Shown in pieces: positions 23,762-32,658 of a DNA stretch of 51,493 nucleotides. A program made the translations under genes and the position numbers. The notes below the pieces were generated by a model. It saw only the letters and a list, made by a program, of their open reading frames with translations. It was not told the origin of the DNA and did not search any database. This DNA is from Acidobacteriota bacterium (GTDB lineage Bacteria; Acidobacteriota; Thermoanaerobaculia; Thermoanaerobaculales; Sulfomarinibacteraceae): the NCBI GenBank assembly GCA_022340665.1, contig JAJDNM010000034.1, positions 1 to 51,493 on the forward strand, read 5' to 3'. How positions within the stretch are numbered: position 1 is the first letter of the stretch; each line of letters starts with the position of its first letter.

Positions 23762-24880
23762 ATGAGTGACCCACATGAGATATGGCGTCTCGGGCAGTGG
23801 ATCGGCCGCCGAGAGGGCGGCGCGGCGCGTCTCTCGTGGGATGGTGGTGAACTGATAATTCGCGTCCACGACGGTCGAATACGCTTTGCCGAAGGGATCG
23901 ATTCGAATGAGCTCAGCAAACGGTTGAGCTGCCAACCGACCGGCCGGACAGATCTCCTGGAAGAAGCCCGCGCGCTGGCTGGCGAAGGACAGATCGCCGA
24001 GAACCACGCCATGAGTGCAGCCAAGGAGCTGATTCAAAAGGACCTCAATGCGTGGCTGCTCGATCCGAACCGGGAGCTGGAAATCATCGAGGGGGAACCC
24101 GACGAGGTTGACGGCGCTACGATCTCGATTACGCATGCTCTGGTCGAGCTGGTTTTGTCTGACATCTCGGGTGACACGGCCCGGGCGATTCTTCCGGACG
24201 ATGATGTGTTGCTCGCGCGCTCGCCAGGATTCCTCGAGCTCTACGCGCCGCTGCGTCTCTCGGAAGAGGCGGATTTGATCGTTTCCAGAATCACCGGCGA
24301 GAAGGCGGTCAACGAAATTGCAGAGAGCTCGGCTCACGGTGCGCGCGAGGTCATGCGTCTTCTCTCGGGCCTGGTCGTTACCGGAATTCTCGAGCCTGAA
24401 ACGCCTCTGCACATCAGTGACGAAGTCGACCTCCTCCCGGCGGAGGAGTTTGAAGTCGAGTCGAAGAAGAGCATTCCGGTCTCCTGGATCGTGGCGGCTG
24501 CAGCCGTACTCTTGGTCGTGCTCGCGGTGATCATCTTCATCATGACGCGATCCGGGGAGTCCGTGCCGGCGCAGGGCGCGATAGCCACTGAGGGACTCGC
24601 CTGGACGTTGGTGATCGACATGGGCTGTGAACCTCAGGACCTGCAAAGGGTGCTTCGAAAGGCCCAGGAGAATCCGAAGGCGGTCCGACCCGTTGCGACG
24701 GAAGCCAACGAGGACGGTGAGCAGTGCTGGCGCCTCGTGTGGGGCCGGTTTTCTTCCCGCGACGCAGCCATCGCAGCTACCGGCGGAGTGCCGGACGACT
24801 TGTTGCAGCAGGGCTTCGACCCGCATCCGATCGAACTGACCGGAGAAGAGACGGTGCCATCAGCCCCCGCGGGCGGTTAA
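23762..24880 (+). CDS. DUF4388-like / single-TM / SPOR-like protein
   Basis: This is a 372-residue protein. The N-terminal region (about 1-220) resembles DUF4388/PATAN-type modules (LSWDGGELIIRVHDGRIRFAEG), which often serve in signalling or gliding systems. One transmembrane helix follows (about 240-263, SWIVAAAAVLLVVLAVIIFIM). The C-terminal periplasmic domain (about 280-360) has the SPOR-like pattern CWRLVWGRFSSRDAAIAA. SPOR domains bind peptidoglycan stripped of stem peptides at division sites. Both domain calls are from pattern only. The frame is open upstream to 23609, but the -10 position sets the start at 23762. The next gene follows after 4 bp and has a related N-terminus, so they are probably partners. 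Confidence 0.7.
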   Translation: MSDPHEIWRLGQWIGRREGGAARLSWDGGELIIRVHDGRIRFAEGIDSNELSKRLSCQPTGRTDLLEEARALAGEGQIAENHAMSAAKELIQKDLNAWLLDPNRELEIIEGEPDEVDGATISITHALVELVLSDISGDTARAILPDDDVLLARSPGFLELYAPLRLSEEADLIVSRITGEKAVNEIAESSAHGAREVMRLLSGLVVTGILEPETPLHISDEVDLLPAEEFEVESKKSIPVSWIVAAAAVLLVVLAVIIFIMTRSGESVPAQGAIATEGLAWTLVIDMGCEPQDLQRVLRKAQENPKAVRPVATEANEDGEQCWRLVWGRFSSRDAAIAATGGVPDDLLQQGFDPHPIELTGEETVPSAPAGG

Positions 24881-24884
24881 TCCC

Positions 24885-26546
24885 ATGTCGATGATGCGAA
24901 ACCGACCCCTGCCATCCCTGATGGCTGATCTGGCAAAAGGCAAGGTCACCGGCACGCTCAGCTCGACCTCCGGCGGCCAGACCAGAGAAATCATGTTCAC
25001 CAACGGCGAGATCCGTGCAGCCCGTTCGTATGTCGAAGACGAGAAGCTCGGAACCTGGTTGGTGGAGCAGGAAGTTCTGACGGAAGACGATCGGGCGCTC
25101 ATGCTCCTCGCCCAGGGTGGCGGCGGCGATGAGCCTTTCGGTCAGATCCTGATCGAGAAGGGATACCTCACCCTCGAGGTGCTCGACAAAGAACTCGAAC
25201 AGCTTGCGCTCGAAATCATTCGTCGGGCGGCGAGAGCAAAGGGGGCGGAAAACGAGTTCATCGATGGCGCTGGGGAAGGTCAGCTCGATACGCTCCCCAA
25301 CGTCGTGACTTCCGAGGTCATCCTCCTCGCCGCGAGGGAGTTCTCGGACGTTGACGCGATCCGCGAAATGATCGGGTCGACCGACCGGATAATCAAGCTA
25401 AGGAGTTCGCTGAACGACATGCTCGAAGAGGTTCAGCTGACTCCGACGGAGGGATTTCTCCTCAGTCGCTTGGACGGGGCCGGCAACCTTACCGGACTGA
25501 TTCGGCTCTCCTCTCTGCCGGAAGAGGATACCTATCTGACGCTTTACCCCCTGTTGTTGTCGGGAACCGTGGTCATCCTCAGCGAGGACGGAGAACCGCT
25601 GCCGGAACCAGAGGTCGAGTCGACGGCGCCTCCTGAAGAGCAAGTACGAGAAGAGGTACCACAGGTCGAAGAGGCGCCCGCAGAGGATACCGGCGAAACC
25701 AAGGTGCCCGAGGAGAAACTGATTGAAGACGAGCCTTCTGGGGAAAAACCCGCCACCATCGCTGATGATGCGACAGAGCGTACGGAGGACGGCGTCGACT
25801 TCACCGAAAAGCAACTCGAGGAGCGTCGATTCATTCTGAAGCTCTCGGAAGACGTCACCAAGGTGGACCACTATCGCGCGCTCGGCCTCAAACGCACCGC
25901 CAACCCGAACGAGGTGGACGACGCTTGGAAAAAGCTCCAGAATCGTTACTCGCCGGATTCGGTCGCATCCTACCTGACGGACATGACCTCTCACCTCGAG
26001 CGGATCGTCGAGCGGGGCCGCGCCGCGCACGAGGTGCTTTCTTCGCTTCGTGACCGGTCGCGCTACGACAAAATTCTGCGATCACTCGACCGGGACTACG
26101 AAGCAATCGAGAAATCGCACAAAGAAGAGGAGGGCGCCAGAGCCCGTAGAGCGCTGGTCGAGGCGAACATCAAGCGAGCGGACGAGCTCATCAAACAAGA
26201 CGAGTTCTTCCTCGCCATTCAGCTGCTCGAGCAAGCGTGCTCAATTCAGCCGCGGCCGAGGGAACTCATCAAGCTGTCGCGGCTCCTGCAGCGCAACCCG
26301 CCTTGGGTGAACCGCGCGCTGGCATGCCTGCGGCGTGCGATCGAGACGGATCCGAAGAACGTAGAAGCGTGGCTGGAGCTCGCGGATTTCTGGCGGCGGC
26401 GCAATCACGCGGAACGTCAGCGCAAGTCCCTCGAAAGGGTCCTCGCGATCGATCCGGACCATGAAGAGGCGAACCAGATGTACAAGGACCTGGTGGGCAA
26501 CCGAGAACTGCAGAGACTGCTTCGCCGTGCCCGCCAGATGCGTTGA
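24885..26546 (+). CDS. DUF4388 / J-like / TPR multidomain cytoplasmic protein
   Basis: This 553-residue protein has an N-terminal DUF4388 domain (about 1-110, GKVTGTLSSTSGGQTREIMF, FTNGEIRAARS). A second module follows (about 110-235), then a Pro/Glu-rich acidic linker (about 240-300). Next comes a J-domain-like segment (about 325-400, DHYRALGLKRTANPNEVDDA ... RYDKILRSL). TPR-like repeats (about 415-545) end the protein. The HPD triad needed to stimulate DnaK is replaced by SPD, so it is probably a protein-interaction module only. The same combination occurs in delta-proteobacterial and acidobacterial signalling scaffolds. It lies 4 bp behind the SPOR-like gene and is followed by the NYN gene at 15 bp. 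Confidence 0.8.
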   Translation: MSMMRNRPLPSLMADLAKGKVTGTLSSTSGGQTREIMFTNGEIRAARSYVEDEKLGTWLVEQEVLTEDDRALMLLAQGGGGDEPFGQILIEKGYLTLEVLDKELEQLALEIIRRAARAKGAENEFIDGAGEGQLDTLPNVVTSEVILLAAREFSDVDAIREMIGSTDRIIKLRSSLNDMLEEVQLTPTEGFLLSRLDGAGNLTGLIRLSSLPEEDTYLTLYPLLLSGTVVILSEDGEPLPEPEVESTAPPEEQVREEVPQVEEAPAEDTGETKVPEEKLIEDEPSGEKPATIADDATERTEDGVDFTEKQLEERRFILKLSEDVTKVDHYRALGLKRTANPNEVDDAWKKLQNRYSPDSVASYLTDMTSHLERIVERGRAAHEVLSSLRDRSRYDKILRSLDRDYEAIEKSHKEEEGARARRALVEANIKRADELIKQDEFFLAIQLLEQACSIQPRPRELIKLSRLLQRNPPWVNRALACLRRAIETDPKNVEAWLELADFWRRRNHAERQRKSLERVLAIDPDHEEANQMYKDLVGNRELQRLLRRARQMR

Positions 26547-26561
26547 TCAGTCGCGCTTCCG

Positions 26562-27029
26562 ATGCCAGTTATCATCGACGGCAACAACCTGCTCCACACA
26601 CTTCCCGATCGCCAGAGGAATCGAAAAGAGGTTCGTCGACTCGCGCTCGAAACGGTTCGACACGAAACGATGCAGCTGGTCGTGGTCTTCGACGGACCCG
26701 CTCCGTCCGGATGTCCCGAGGTCGAGGTCCTCGGCTCGGTCACCGTCCGGTACTCGGGGTCGGCGAGTGCGGACGAGACCATCCTGCGTCTGCTGCCAAG
26801 CGGCAAAGCACAAGGCTGGGTCGTCGTGACCGATGACCGGGATCTCGGCAGGCGAGCGAGGGAGCTGGGTGCGAGCGTCCGGCCCGTGAGCCATTGGCGC
26901 GGGCGAAATCCACCTCGGCGACGGCGCGTGTCGACCGAGCCGAAGCTGTCCTCGCACGAGGTGGGTGAGTGGGAGGCATACTTTTCCGCCCCAGATGAAG
27001 AGTCCGTCACTGACCCGCATGATTCATGA
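26562..27029 (+). CDS. NYN-domain (YacP-like) putative ribonuclease
   Basis: This 155-residue protein starts MPVIIDGNNLLHTLPD, the conserved opening of NYN/PIN-like nucleases (D6, N8, N9). Other acidic residues at VVVFDGPAP (about 48), SADETILRLL (about 72) and VVTDDRDLGRRARELGA (about 88) fit the metal site. YacP-type proteins bind or cleave RNA such as rRNA or mRNA in Bacillus. The basic C-terminal stretch RGRNPPRRRRV may bind nucleic acid. It is the third gene of the run from 23762. A one-armed heptad array follows. Confidence 0.85.
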   Translation: MPVIIDGNNLLHTLPDRQRNRKEVRRLALETVRHETMQLVVVFDGPAPSGCPEVEVLGSVTVRYSGSASADETILRLLPSGKAQGWVVVTDDRDLGRRARELGASVRPVSHWRGRNPPRRRRVSTEPKLSSHEVGEWEAYFSAPDEESVTDPHDS

Positions 27030-27090
27030 AGCCTCGACGCACGGGTTGTTGCTGTCCGTCAGGCATCCTCGTTTCGGGTCGGAGGGTGGC

Positions 27091-27125
27091 AACTCAAAAC
27101 TCAAAAATCTCAACTCAAAATTCGA
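27091..27125. repeat. Heptad array, copy B (one arm only)
   Basis: Five in-phase 7-bp units: AACTCAA, AACTCAA, AAATCTC, AACTCAA, AATTCGA. The G-rich segment GGGTCGGAGGGTGG directly before it matches the right half of the cores in the two-armed copies. No left arm is recognisable, so this copy looks truncated. Confidence 0.8.
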
Positions 27126-27138
27126 ACGGGCCTTCGGG

Positions 27139-27167
27139 TTGGCAGGACCTGATGAGATCGGTAGAAT
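27139..27167 (+). promoter_or_regulatory. Sigma-70 promoter of the ALDH7 gene
   Basis: TTGGCA (27139-27144), a 17-bp spacer and TAGAAT (27162-27167). The leader would be about 28 nt with GGAGG 8 bases before the ATG. Confidence 0.75.
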
Positions 27168-27201
27168 CCCGGCGCGGTGAAATTACGCCGGAGGTTCACA
27201 G

Positions 27202-28758
27202 ATGGCCAACCACATCAACCAAATCAAGAAATCGTTCTCCGACCTCGGGATCGAGATGAATTTCGGGATCGAGGCATCGAATATCGGCGCCTGCACCGGC
27301 GAGTGGGTCGTCGCCGAAGACATGCACGAACTGATCTCGGTCAATCCGACTGACGGCCAGCCAATCGCTTCAGTCATCCAGGCGGATGAGGCGGCATACG
27401 AAAGGGTCGTGGCGACTGCAGCCGAGACCTTCAAGTCCTGGCGGATGATGCCCGCTCCGGCTCGCGGTGAAATCGTCCGTGACCTCGGCAACGAGTTGCG
27501 GATCTTCAAGGATCCCCTCGGCAAGCTCGTGTCACTCGAGATGGGCAAGATCCTCTCCGAAGGCCTTGGCGAGGTTCAGGAGATGATCGACATGTGTGAT
27601 TTCGCGGTCGGTCTCTCGCGCCAGCTTTATGGCCCTACGATGATGTCGGAACGTGCACGCCACCGGATGTATGAGCAGTGGCACCCGCTCGGCGTCGTTG
27701 GTGTCGTCACCGCCTTCAACTTCCCGGTCGCAGTATGGGCGTGGAACGCCGCACTTGCTGCCGTGTGTGGCGACACCGTCATCTGGAAGCCGTCGTCGGA
27801 CACCCCGTTGACCGCGATAGCCGTGCAGCACATCTGCAACCGGGTCATGGACCGCCATGGAGTGCCCGGGGTCTTCAGCCTCGTTGTTGGCCCGGGACGC
27901 ACGGTGGGAGAGCGCATGATCAACGATTCACGGGTTCCGCTCATCTCGTTTACCGGGTCCACCAAGATGGGCCGCCACGTATCAGAAACCGCGGCCCGGC
28001 GGTTCGGCCGAAGCATTCTCGAGCTGGGCGGCAACAATGCGATCATCGTCGCTGAAGACGCCGACCTCGAGCTTGCTGTGCGTGCCATTCTCTTTGCCGC
28101 AGTCGGTACGGCCGGTCAACGCTGCACTAGCCTGCGCCGTCTCTTCCTTCAAAAGGGTATCGCCGGTGAGGTCATCGATCGCCTGCTCAAGGCCTACCCG
28201 AGCATCGCCATCGGCGACCCGCTCGACGAAAACGTCCTGATGGGACCGCTTGTCAACGAACGTGCAGTCGAGGATCACATGGCTGCGCTCGAGGCAATTC
28301 GTGAGCAGGGCGGCGAGATTCTGTATGGCGGCGGTCGACCGGACCGTGAGGGCTTCTTTGTCGAGCCGACGATAGTCAAGGCCCGGCCCGACATCGAGAT
28401 CGCGCAGGACGAAACCTTCGCACCGATTCTCTACGTCTTCGAGTATGACGACCTCGGCGAGGCCATTCACTATCACAATGCGGTGATGCAGGGCCTGTCG
28501 TCAGCGGTCTTCACCTCGAACCTCCATACCGCCGAGAAGTTCCTTTCGCACGAAGGCTCGGACTGCGGCATCGCCAATGTCAACATCGGCACCTCGGGCG
28601 CAGAGATCGGCGGCGCGTTCGGTGGAGAGAAGGAGACGGGCGGTGGTCGCGAGGCCGGATCGGATGCGTGGAAAGCGTACATGCGGCGCCAGACCTGCAC
28701 CATCAACTGGGGTGGTGAACTACCATTGGCCCAAGGCGTGAAGTTCGACGTGGAGTAG
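27202..28758 (+). CDS. Aldehyde dehydrogenase family 7 (alpha-aminoadipate semialdehyde dehydrogenase-like)
   Basis: This 518-residue NAD-dependent dehydrogenase has its catalytic Cys in GTAGQRCTSLRR (about residue 309) and the general base Glu in LELGGNNAI (about 275). The cofactor loop FTGSTKMGR is present. The C-terminal block SDCGIANVNIGTSGAEIGGA and GGEKETGGGREAGSDAWKAY is diagnostic for the ALDH7 family (antiquitin), which oxidises alpha-aminoadipate semialdehyde/P6C in lysine breakdown and also other aldehydes. Length is normal. It has its own promoter and stands alone, as the next gene is convergent. Confidence 0.95.
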   Translation: MANHINQIKKSFSDLGIEMNFGIEASNIGACTGEWVVAEDMHELISVNPTDGQPIASVIQADEAAYERVVATAAETFKSWRMMPAPARGEIVRDLGNELRIFKDPLGKLVSLEMGKILSEGLGEVQEMIDMCDFAVGLSRQLYGPTMMSERARHRMYEQWHPLGVVGVVTAFNFPVAVWAWNAALAAVCGDTVIWKPSSDTPLTAIAVQHICNRVMDRHGVPGVFSLVVGPGRTVGERMINDSRVPLISFTGSTKMGRHVSETAARRFGRSILELGGNNAIIVAEDADLELAVRAILFAAVGTAGQRCTSLRRLFLQKGIAGEVIDRLLKAYPSIAIGDPLDENVLMGPLVNERAVEDHMAALEAIREQGGEILYGGGRPDREGFFVEPTIVKARPDIEIAQDETFAPILYVFEYDDLGEAIHYHNAVMQGLSSAVFTSNLHTAEKFLSHEGSDCGIANVNIGTSGAEIGGAFGGEKETGGGREAGSDAWKAYMRRQTCTINWGGELPLAQGVKFDVE

Positions 28759-28818
28759 GGGCGGGTCGGGTCGATTCAAAAACTACCAACGACGCCGGAA
28801 TCTGATCGAAAGAACGGA

Positions 28819-29835
28819 TTACGGAACGGTCTGTGACCAGTTGGTGAGGTCACCCGACTGGAACCCATCGGAGAACACAGCGCTATTGTCAGCGAGAGAG
28901 ACAACTGTTACGCCATAGTGGGCCATCCCGGAATACGACCCACCCCACGTCATTTGATGGTCCGTGTAGTCCCAGGTGTCGTGGATGTATATGAGCGAGC
29001 CAGCGGTGTTGTAGCCGTAACCGAGCATCGTGTGTCCCGCTACGTGAATGAGGACCGGCCGCCCGGCATCGATCTCCTGCTGGAACTGTTCGAACGAAAA
29101 TCCATACGGAAGCCCTTGCTCGATGATGTACTGGTTGAAGCGGTTCGTCACAACGTATCCCCGCGATTCGAAGAACAGTTGGAGACCGTATCCACCATCC
29201 GCCGCATAGGCCGAGCTCGAAAATTGCTCGCCGTTCGTCCAAAAATAGAATGTCGTTGCACCATCAACATTGTTGAAGTTCGACTGATTCGTCCTCATGA
29301 AATCCGCAGTGCAGTCGGTGGCCGTATGTTCGGGCCAGCCGTTAGTGATGAAAGGGTCTGGACCTGCGTTTCCATAATTCTCGTAGTAGTCATCAACGTG
29401 TCCCCTCACGGCGCGTCCATCCAGGCCCTGGTGGGTCGCGCTCAACGGACATTCCCCATATCCCCATGCGCTGTTGTCCATCGGACAGCGTCCGCCATTG
29501 GTGGGTCCGGTGTACATGTTGGGGTAGCCTGTGTTGTCGTAGTGCCCAGCGAGCATCGCCGCAGATGTCGCTGAACAGCCGTACGACCAATCGAAAGCCG
29601 GAACACTCGAAAGGACATTGACCCCCGCCGCCATGTTCGTTTCTGGCACGAGCGCGGCTTTCATTTTCACCGCGGGAGGAAGGCCGCCCGGTACAACGAT
29701 CCTGTCGAGAAGCGCCCCACCTGGCAGCTCGATTGTTTCAATGTCCCGCAGATCGAGGGGTGAGAGGGCGGAAACCGCTGAAGCTATTACGGCGATTACC
29801 ACCGTTGAAGTGAGGATTATTCTGCATTTCCTCAT
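28819..29835 (-). CDS. Secreted C39-like cysteine peptidase with a DGF/E-type C-terminal tail
   Basis: This protein is 338 residues from the ATG with GGGAG upstream (an upstream frame start at 29901 lacks a ribosome site). A signal peptide is present (MRKCRIILTSTVVIAVIASA). The catalytic Cys lies in WSYGCSATSAAMLAGHYD (about residue 86), the His in VLIHVAGHTMLGYGY (about 278) and an Asp in YIHDTWDYTD (about 296), as in the Peptidase_C39_2 family. It ends VFSDGFQSGDLTNWSQTVP, very similar to the end of the metzincin protease at 32659-34170. Substrate unknown; probably an extracellular or cell-surface enzyme. Confidence 0.85.
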   Translation of the reverse strand: MRKCRIILTSTVVIAVIASAVSALSPLDLRDIETIELPGGALLDRIVVPGGLPPAVKMKAALVPETNMAAGVNVLSSVPAFDWSYGCSATSAAMLAGHYDNTGYPNMYTGPTNGGRCPMDNSAWGYGECPLSATHQGLDGRAVRGHVDDYYENYGNAGPDPFITNGWPEHTATDCTADFMRTNQSNFNNVDGATTFYFWTNGEQFSSSAYAADGGYGLQLFFESRGYVVTNRFNQYIIEQGLPYGFSFEQFQQEIDAGRPVLIHVAGHTMLGYGYNTAGSLIYIHDTWDYTDHQMTWGGSYSGMAHYGVTVVSLADNSAVFSDGFQSGDLTNWSQTVP

Positions 29836-30006
29836 ACCCGCTCCCAACGTGTGTCGAGCCGCCCTCATATTCACGCTATCGACGTGGCTGTCACGAGTCA
29901 ATGAAGATAGGTTTTTTTAAACTAAATTTGACATTTGATAAGTGAGATATAACCTATTATGCTCTTGAATGGCCCCTGGACCCCTTGAAGTGATCACACT
30001 GCTACC

Positions 30007-31353
30007 ATGGTCCACATGGAAGGCACGGTTCTGGTCATCGACGACGACCCGGGGGTCCGAAAAGCGCTCAAACGCATCCTGACCGGGGCCGGCTATCATT
30101 TCGAGGAGGCCAGCGATGCCTTCCAGGCGCTGGAAGCCATCGATGCCAGCCCGCCGGATGCGGCGTTGCTCGACATCAAGATGCCCGGGTTGGACGGGCT
30201 CGGCTTGATGGAGAACCTCAACCAGCGGGGCCTCGAGATTCCAATCGTGATTCTGACCGGCCATGGCGACGAGTTCACCTCGAGCCAGTGCCTCGAAGCG
30301 GGCGCCGCCGGCTACCTGACCAAGCCGCCCGATCGGGCGGAACTGCTGCTTGCCGTTCAGGGAGCGGTCGCTCAGGGTCGGGTGAGAAAGGAGCTCGGCC
30401 GGATCGCCGAGCCACCACCACTCCTCGGCGACAGCACGGAAATGCACCAGCTACGCGACGAGATCGCCCGCGTGGCCCCGTCGCATGCGACGGTGATGGT
30501 CGAAGGCGAGTCGGGGACCGGCAAGGAGCTTGTGGCGAGGCGCTTGCACCATCTCTCCGACCGAGCGCGGCGCCCGTTCGTACGGGTCAACTCGGCGGCA
30601 ATCCCGGAGGAGCTCATCGAATCCGAGCTCTTCGGCCACGAGAAAGGGTCCTTTACCGGCGCCCACCGGCGCCAGGTCGGCAAGTTCGTCCAGGCCGACG
30701 GCGGGACGATTTTCCTCGACGAAGTCGGCGATATGAGCCTCAAGACCCAGGCCAAGGTGCTGCGGGTGTTGCAGGACGGGGAGGTCGAGCCGGTCGGTGC
30801 GGGTCGGGCCTTTCAAGTCGACGTGCGGGTCATCGCCGCGACCAATAAGAACCTGGTCGAAGAGGTGCAGGCCGGAAACTTCCGAGAAGATCTCTTCTAC
30901 CGGCTCGCGGTGGTGGTTCTCAAGACTCCACCGCTCCGGAAACATCCCGGGGACATCCCGGCCCTGGTCGAGCATCTCACCGATCAGTTCTGCCGGGAGT
31001 ACAACCGCCGACCCAAGACATGGGCGGCACCCGCTCTCGACCAGCTCGCCCGCCACCAGTGGCCCGGCAACGTGCGCGAGCTGAAAAACGTCGTCGAACG
31101 CGCCGTCATCATGGAGCTCGAGGACACCATCTCGGTAGTCGACCTGCCGATACTTCCGCAAAGCGGTGCCGCGGATTCGCTGCTCGACATTGCATCCCTG
31201 CAGGAGTTCCAGCGGCAATCCGAGATTGCCTTCCTGCTGCACCACCTCGAGCGCAACGGGTGGAACGTGGCTGCGACAGCTCGGGTCATTGGCACGCCGC
31301 GCTCCAACCTGTACAAGAAAATGCGTGCCTACGGCATCGAGCGGGAGCAGTAG
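30007..31353 (+). CDS. NtrC-type sigma-54 response regulator (REC / AAA+ / Fis)
   Basis: This is a 448-residue regulator. The receiver domain (about 1-125) has DDD near residue 14 and the phospho-acceptor Asp in LLDIKMPG (about residue 58). The AAA+ domain (about 140-370) has Walker A GESGTGKE, the sigma-54 contact loop GSFTGA (a standard variant) and GGTIFLDEVGDMSL. A C-terminal Fis helix-turn-helix ends the protein (ATARVIGTPRSNLYKKM). No histidine kinase is next to it. The stop overlaps the GTG of pyrE by one base. It could act on the sigma-54 promoter at 39682, but no shared binding site was found. Confidence 0.95.
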   Translation: MVHMEGTVLVIDDDPGVRKALKRILTGAGYHFEEASDAFQALEAIDASPPDAALLDIKMPGLDGLGLMENLNQRGLEIPIVILTGHGDEFTSSQCLEAGAAGYLTKPPDRAELLLAVQGAVAQGRVRKELGRIAEPPPLLGDSTEMHQLRDEIARVAPSHATVMVEGESGTGKELVARRLHHLSDRARRPFVRVNSAAIPEELIESELFGHEKGSFTGAHRRQVGKFVQADGGTIFLDEVGDMSLKTQAKVLRVLQDGEVEPVGAGRAFQVDVRVIAATNKNLVEEVQAGNFREDLFYRLAVVVLKTPPLRKHPGDIPALVEHLTDQFCREYNRRPKTWAAPALDQLARHQWPGNVRELKNVVERAVIMELEDTISVVDLPILPQSGAADSLLDIASLQEFQRQSEIAFLLHHLERNGWNVAATARVIGTPRSNLYKKMRAYGIEREQ

Positions 31354-31937
31354 TGAGCGGCGGCATCACCTTGCAGGATCTGACAGCCTGCGGGGCCCAC
31401 CAGCGAGGCCATTTCCTGCTCTCTTCGGGTCTGCACTCGGCGGACTATCTCCAGTGTGCACTCTATCTTGCCCACCCTCGGCGCTCGGCTCACGCGGGTG
31501 GATTGCTCGCCGGTGCGATCGTGGAGGCCGGTTTCGATCCGGAGATCATTGTCGCCCCGGCGATGGGAGGGCTGATCATCGGCCACGAGACTGCCCGCGC
31601 CCTCGACCTGCCATTCATATTCACCGAGCGAGCCGAGGGGGAGATGTTGCTGAGGCGTGGTTTCGGGCTCGCCCCCGGTCAGCGAGTGGTGGTGGTCGAA
31701 GATGTCGTTACGACGGGTCGCTCGACGCGGGAGGTGATCTCGATCCTCGAAAATCTCGGCGCCGAGGTGACCGGTGTGGCCTCACAGGTCAACCGGTCGG
31801 GCGACCCGCAGCCCTTCGCACCACTCTCCAGCCGCGCACTTCTCGAGGTCGAGTTTCCGACCTGGAAACCTGAAGAGTGCCCGCTGTGCCGCGATGGCGA
31901 GCCGATTGCCAAGCCGGGCTCACGACCGATCACATAG
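31353..31937 (+). CDS. pyrE: Orotate phosphoribosyltransferase
   Basis: This 194-residue enzyme of pyrimidine synthesis converts orotate and PRPP to OMP. The PRPP-binding motif VVVVEDVVTTGRST (about residues 111-124) is intact. The flexible loop and the start region (GAHQRGHFLLSSGLHSADYL, including the substrate-contacting serines) are typical. A C-terminal CPLCRDGEPIAKPGSR segment occurs in one branch of the family. The GTG at 31353 overlaps the regulator stop (TAGTG). The frame is open further upstream inside the regulator gene, but homology begins here. A heptad element starts 1 base after its stop. Confidence 0.95.
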   Translation: MSGGITLQDLTACGAHQRGHFLLSSGLHSADYLQCALYLAHPRRSAHAGGLLAGAIVEAGFDPEIIVAPAMGGLIIGHETARALDLPFIFTERAEGEMLLRRGFGLAPGQRVVVVEDVVTTGRSTREVISILENLGAEVTGVASQVNRSGDPQPFAPLSSRALLEVEFPTWKPEECPLCRDGEPIAKPGSRPIT

Positions 31938-31938
31938 G

Positions 31939-32077
31939 TAGTTTTGAGTTCTCGGTTTTGAGTTTTGAGTTCTGTTCGCTCACTCACGTTTGACACAGGG
32001 GTGGGTGGGGGGATAACTCAAAACTCGTAACTCAAAACTCGTAACTCAAAACTCAAAACTCAAAACTCATAACTCCG
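31939..32077. repeat. Heptad-arm hairpin element, copy C
   Basis: Left arm 31939-31973: five 7-bp units (TAGTTTT, GAGTTCT, CGGTTTT, GAGTTTT, GAGTTCT). Right arm 32015-32077: nine units, all AACTCNN, alternating CAA/CGT endings at first. The core hairpin pairs CACTCAC (31981-31987) with GTGGGTG (32001-32007). It lies between convergent pyrE and folK, and the last four units run into folK and provide its stop codon. Confidence 0.93.
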
Positions 32078-32565
32078 AGTATGGCGTCCGGCTCATGGCG
32101 ACGAGCCTCCTCGGCCAGCTCTTCAACCGTGAGTCCGAGGAACGGGTGAACCCAGTCGGCCGCGATCTCCGCCGCCGGCTCGAGGGCGAAACGTCTTTGG
32201 TGAAAACGGGGGTGTGGGAGCTCGAGGACAGGACCGCGGCAGACCAGATCGTCGGCCATAAGGAGGTCGAGATCCAGGCAACGAGGCCCCCACCGTTCCT
32301 CCAGCGATCGATCCCGCCCGGCCGCTGTTTCGAGTTGACGGCATCGATCCAATAGGTGCCTCGGTTCTCGTGGCCACGCGACGATCGCTGCCGCGTTGAG
32401 GTAGTCCGGCTGCGAGGGTCCAATCGCACGGGTGCGCCAGAGGCGAGAGGTCGCGAGAACGTCTCCGTCGCGAGCCAGACGATCGAGACAGTCTCGAAAA
32501 ACCGCCCGCGATTGGCCCTGATTGCTACCGAGACCGAGAAGCACTTTCAACAAGGATTCCATCAT
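32053..32565 (-). CDS. folK: 2-amino-4-hydroxy-6-hydroxymethyldihydropteridine diphosphokinase
   Basis: This is a 170-residue HPPK of folate synthesis. It transfers pyrophosphate from ATP to the pterin. Motifs GLGSNQG (about residues 11-17), the RWGPRCLDLDLLM signature (about 90-102, with the two Mg-binding aspartates) and LPHPRFHQRRFAL (about 116-128) are intact. The last residues (GVMSFEF) are encoded by units of heptad copy C, and the TGA stop lies inside one unit, so the array has replaced or extended the natural end. Two adjacent ATGs (32565, 32562) could start it. No clear promoter is visible. Confidence 0.95.
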   Translation of the reverse strand: MMESLLKVLLGLGSNQGQSRAVFRDCLDRLARDGDVLATSRLWRTRAIGPSQPDYLNAAAIVAWPREPRHLLDRCRQLETAAGRDRSLEERWGPRCLDLDLLMADDLVCRGPVLELPHPRFHQRRFALEPAAEIAADWVHPFLGLTVEELAEEARRHEPDAILGVMSFEF

Positions 32566-32658
32566 AGTTGATTTAGATCACAGGGTGACATCAACCCGCC
32601 CTGTAATATGGTAATGAGGGCGTTTTGCCGTTCAACGGCGTGTCGGGATGGAGAACAC

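Noticed and set aside
29928-29960. TTGACA and TATTAT upstream of the NtrC-type gene as a promoter
   Set aside because: The spacing (21 bp, or 14 bp for the alternative boxes) is wrong, and other AT-rich combinations are equally likely, so no promoter was annotated.
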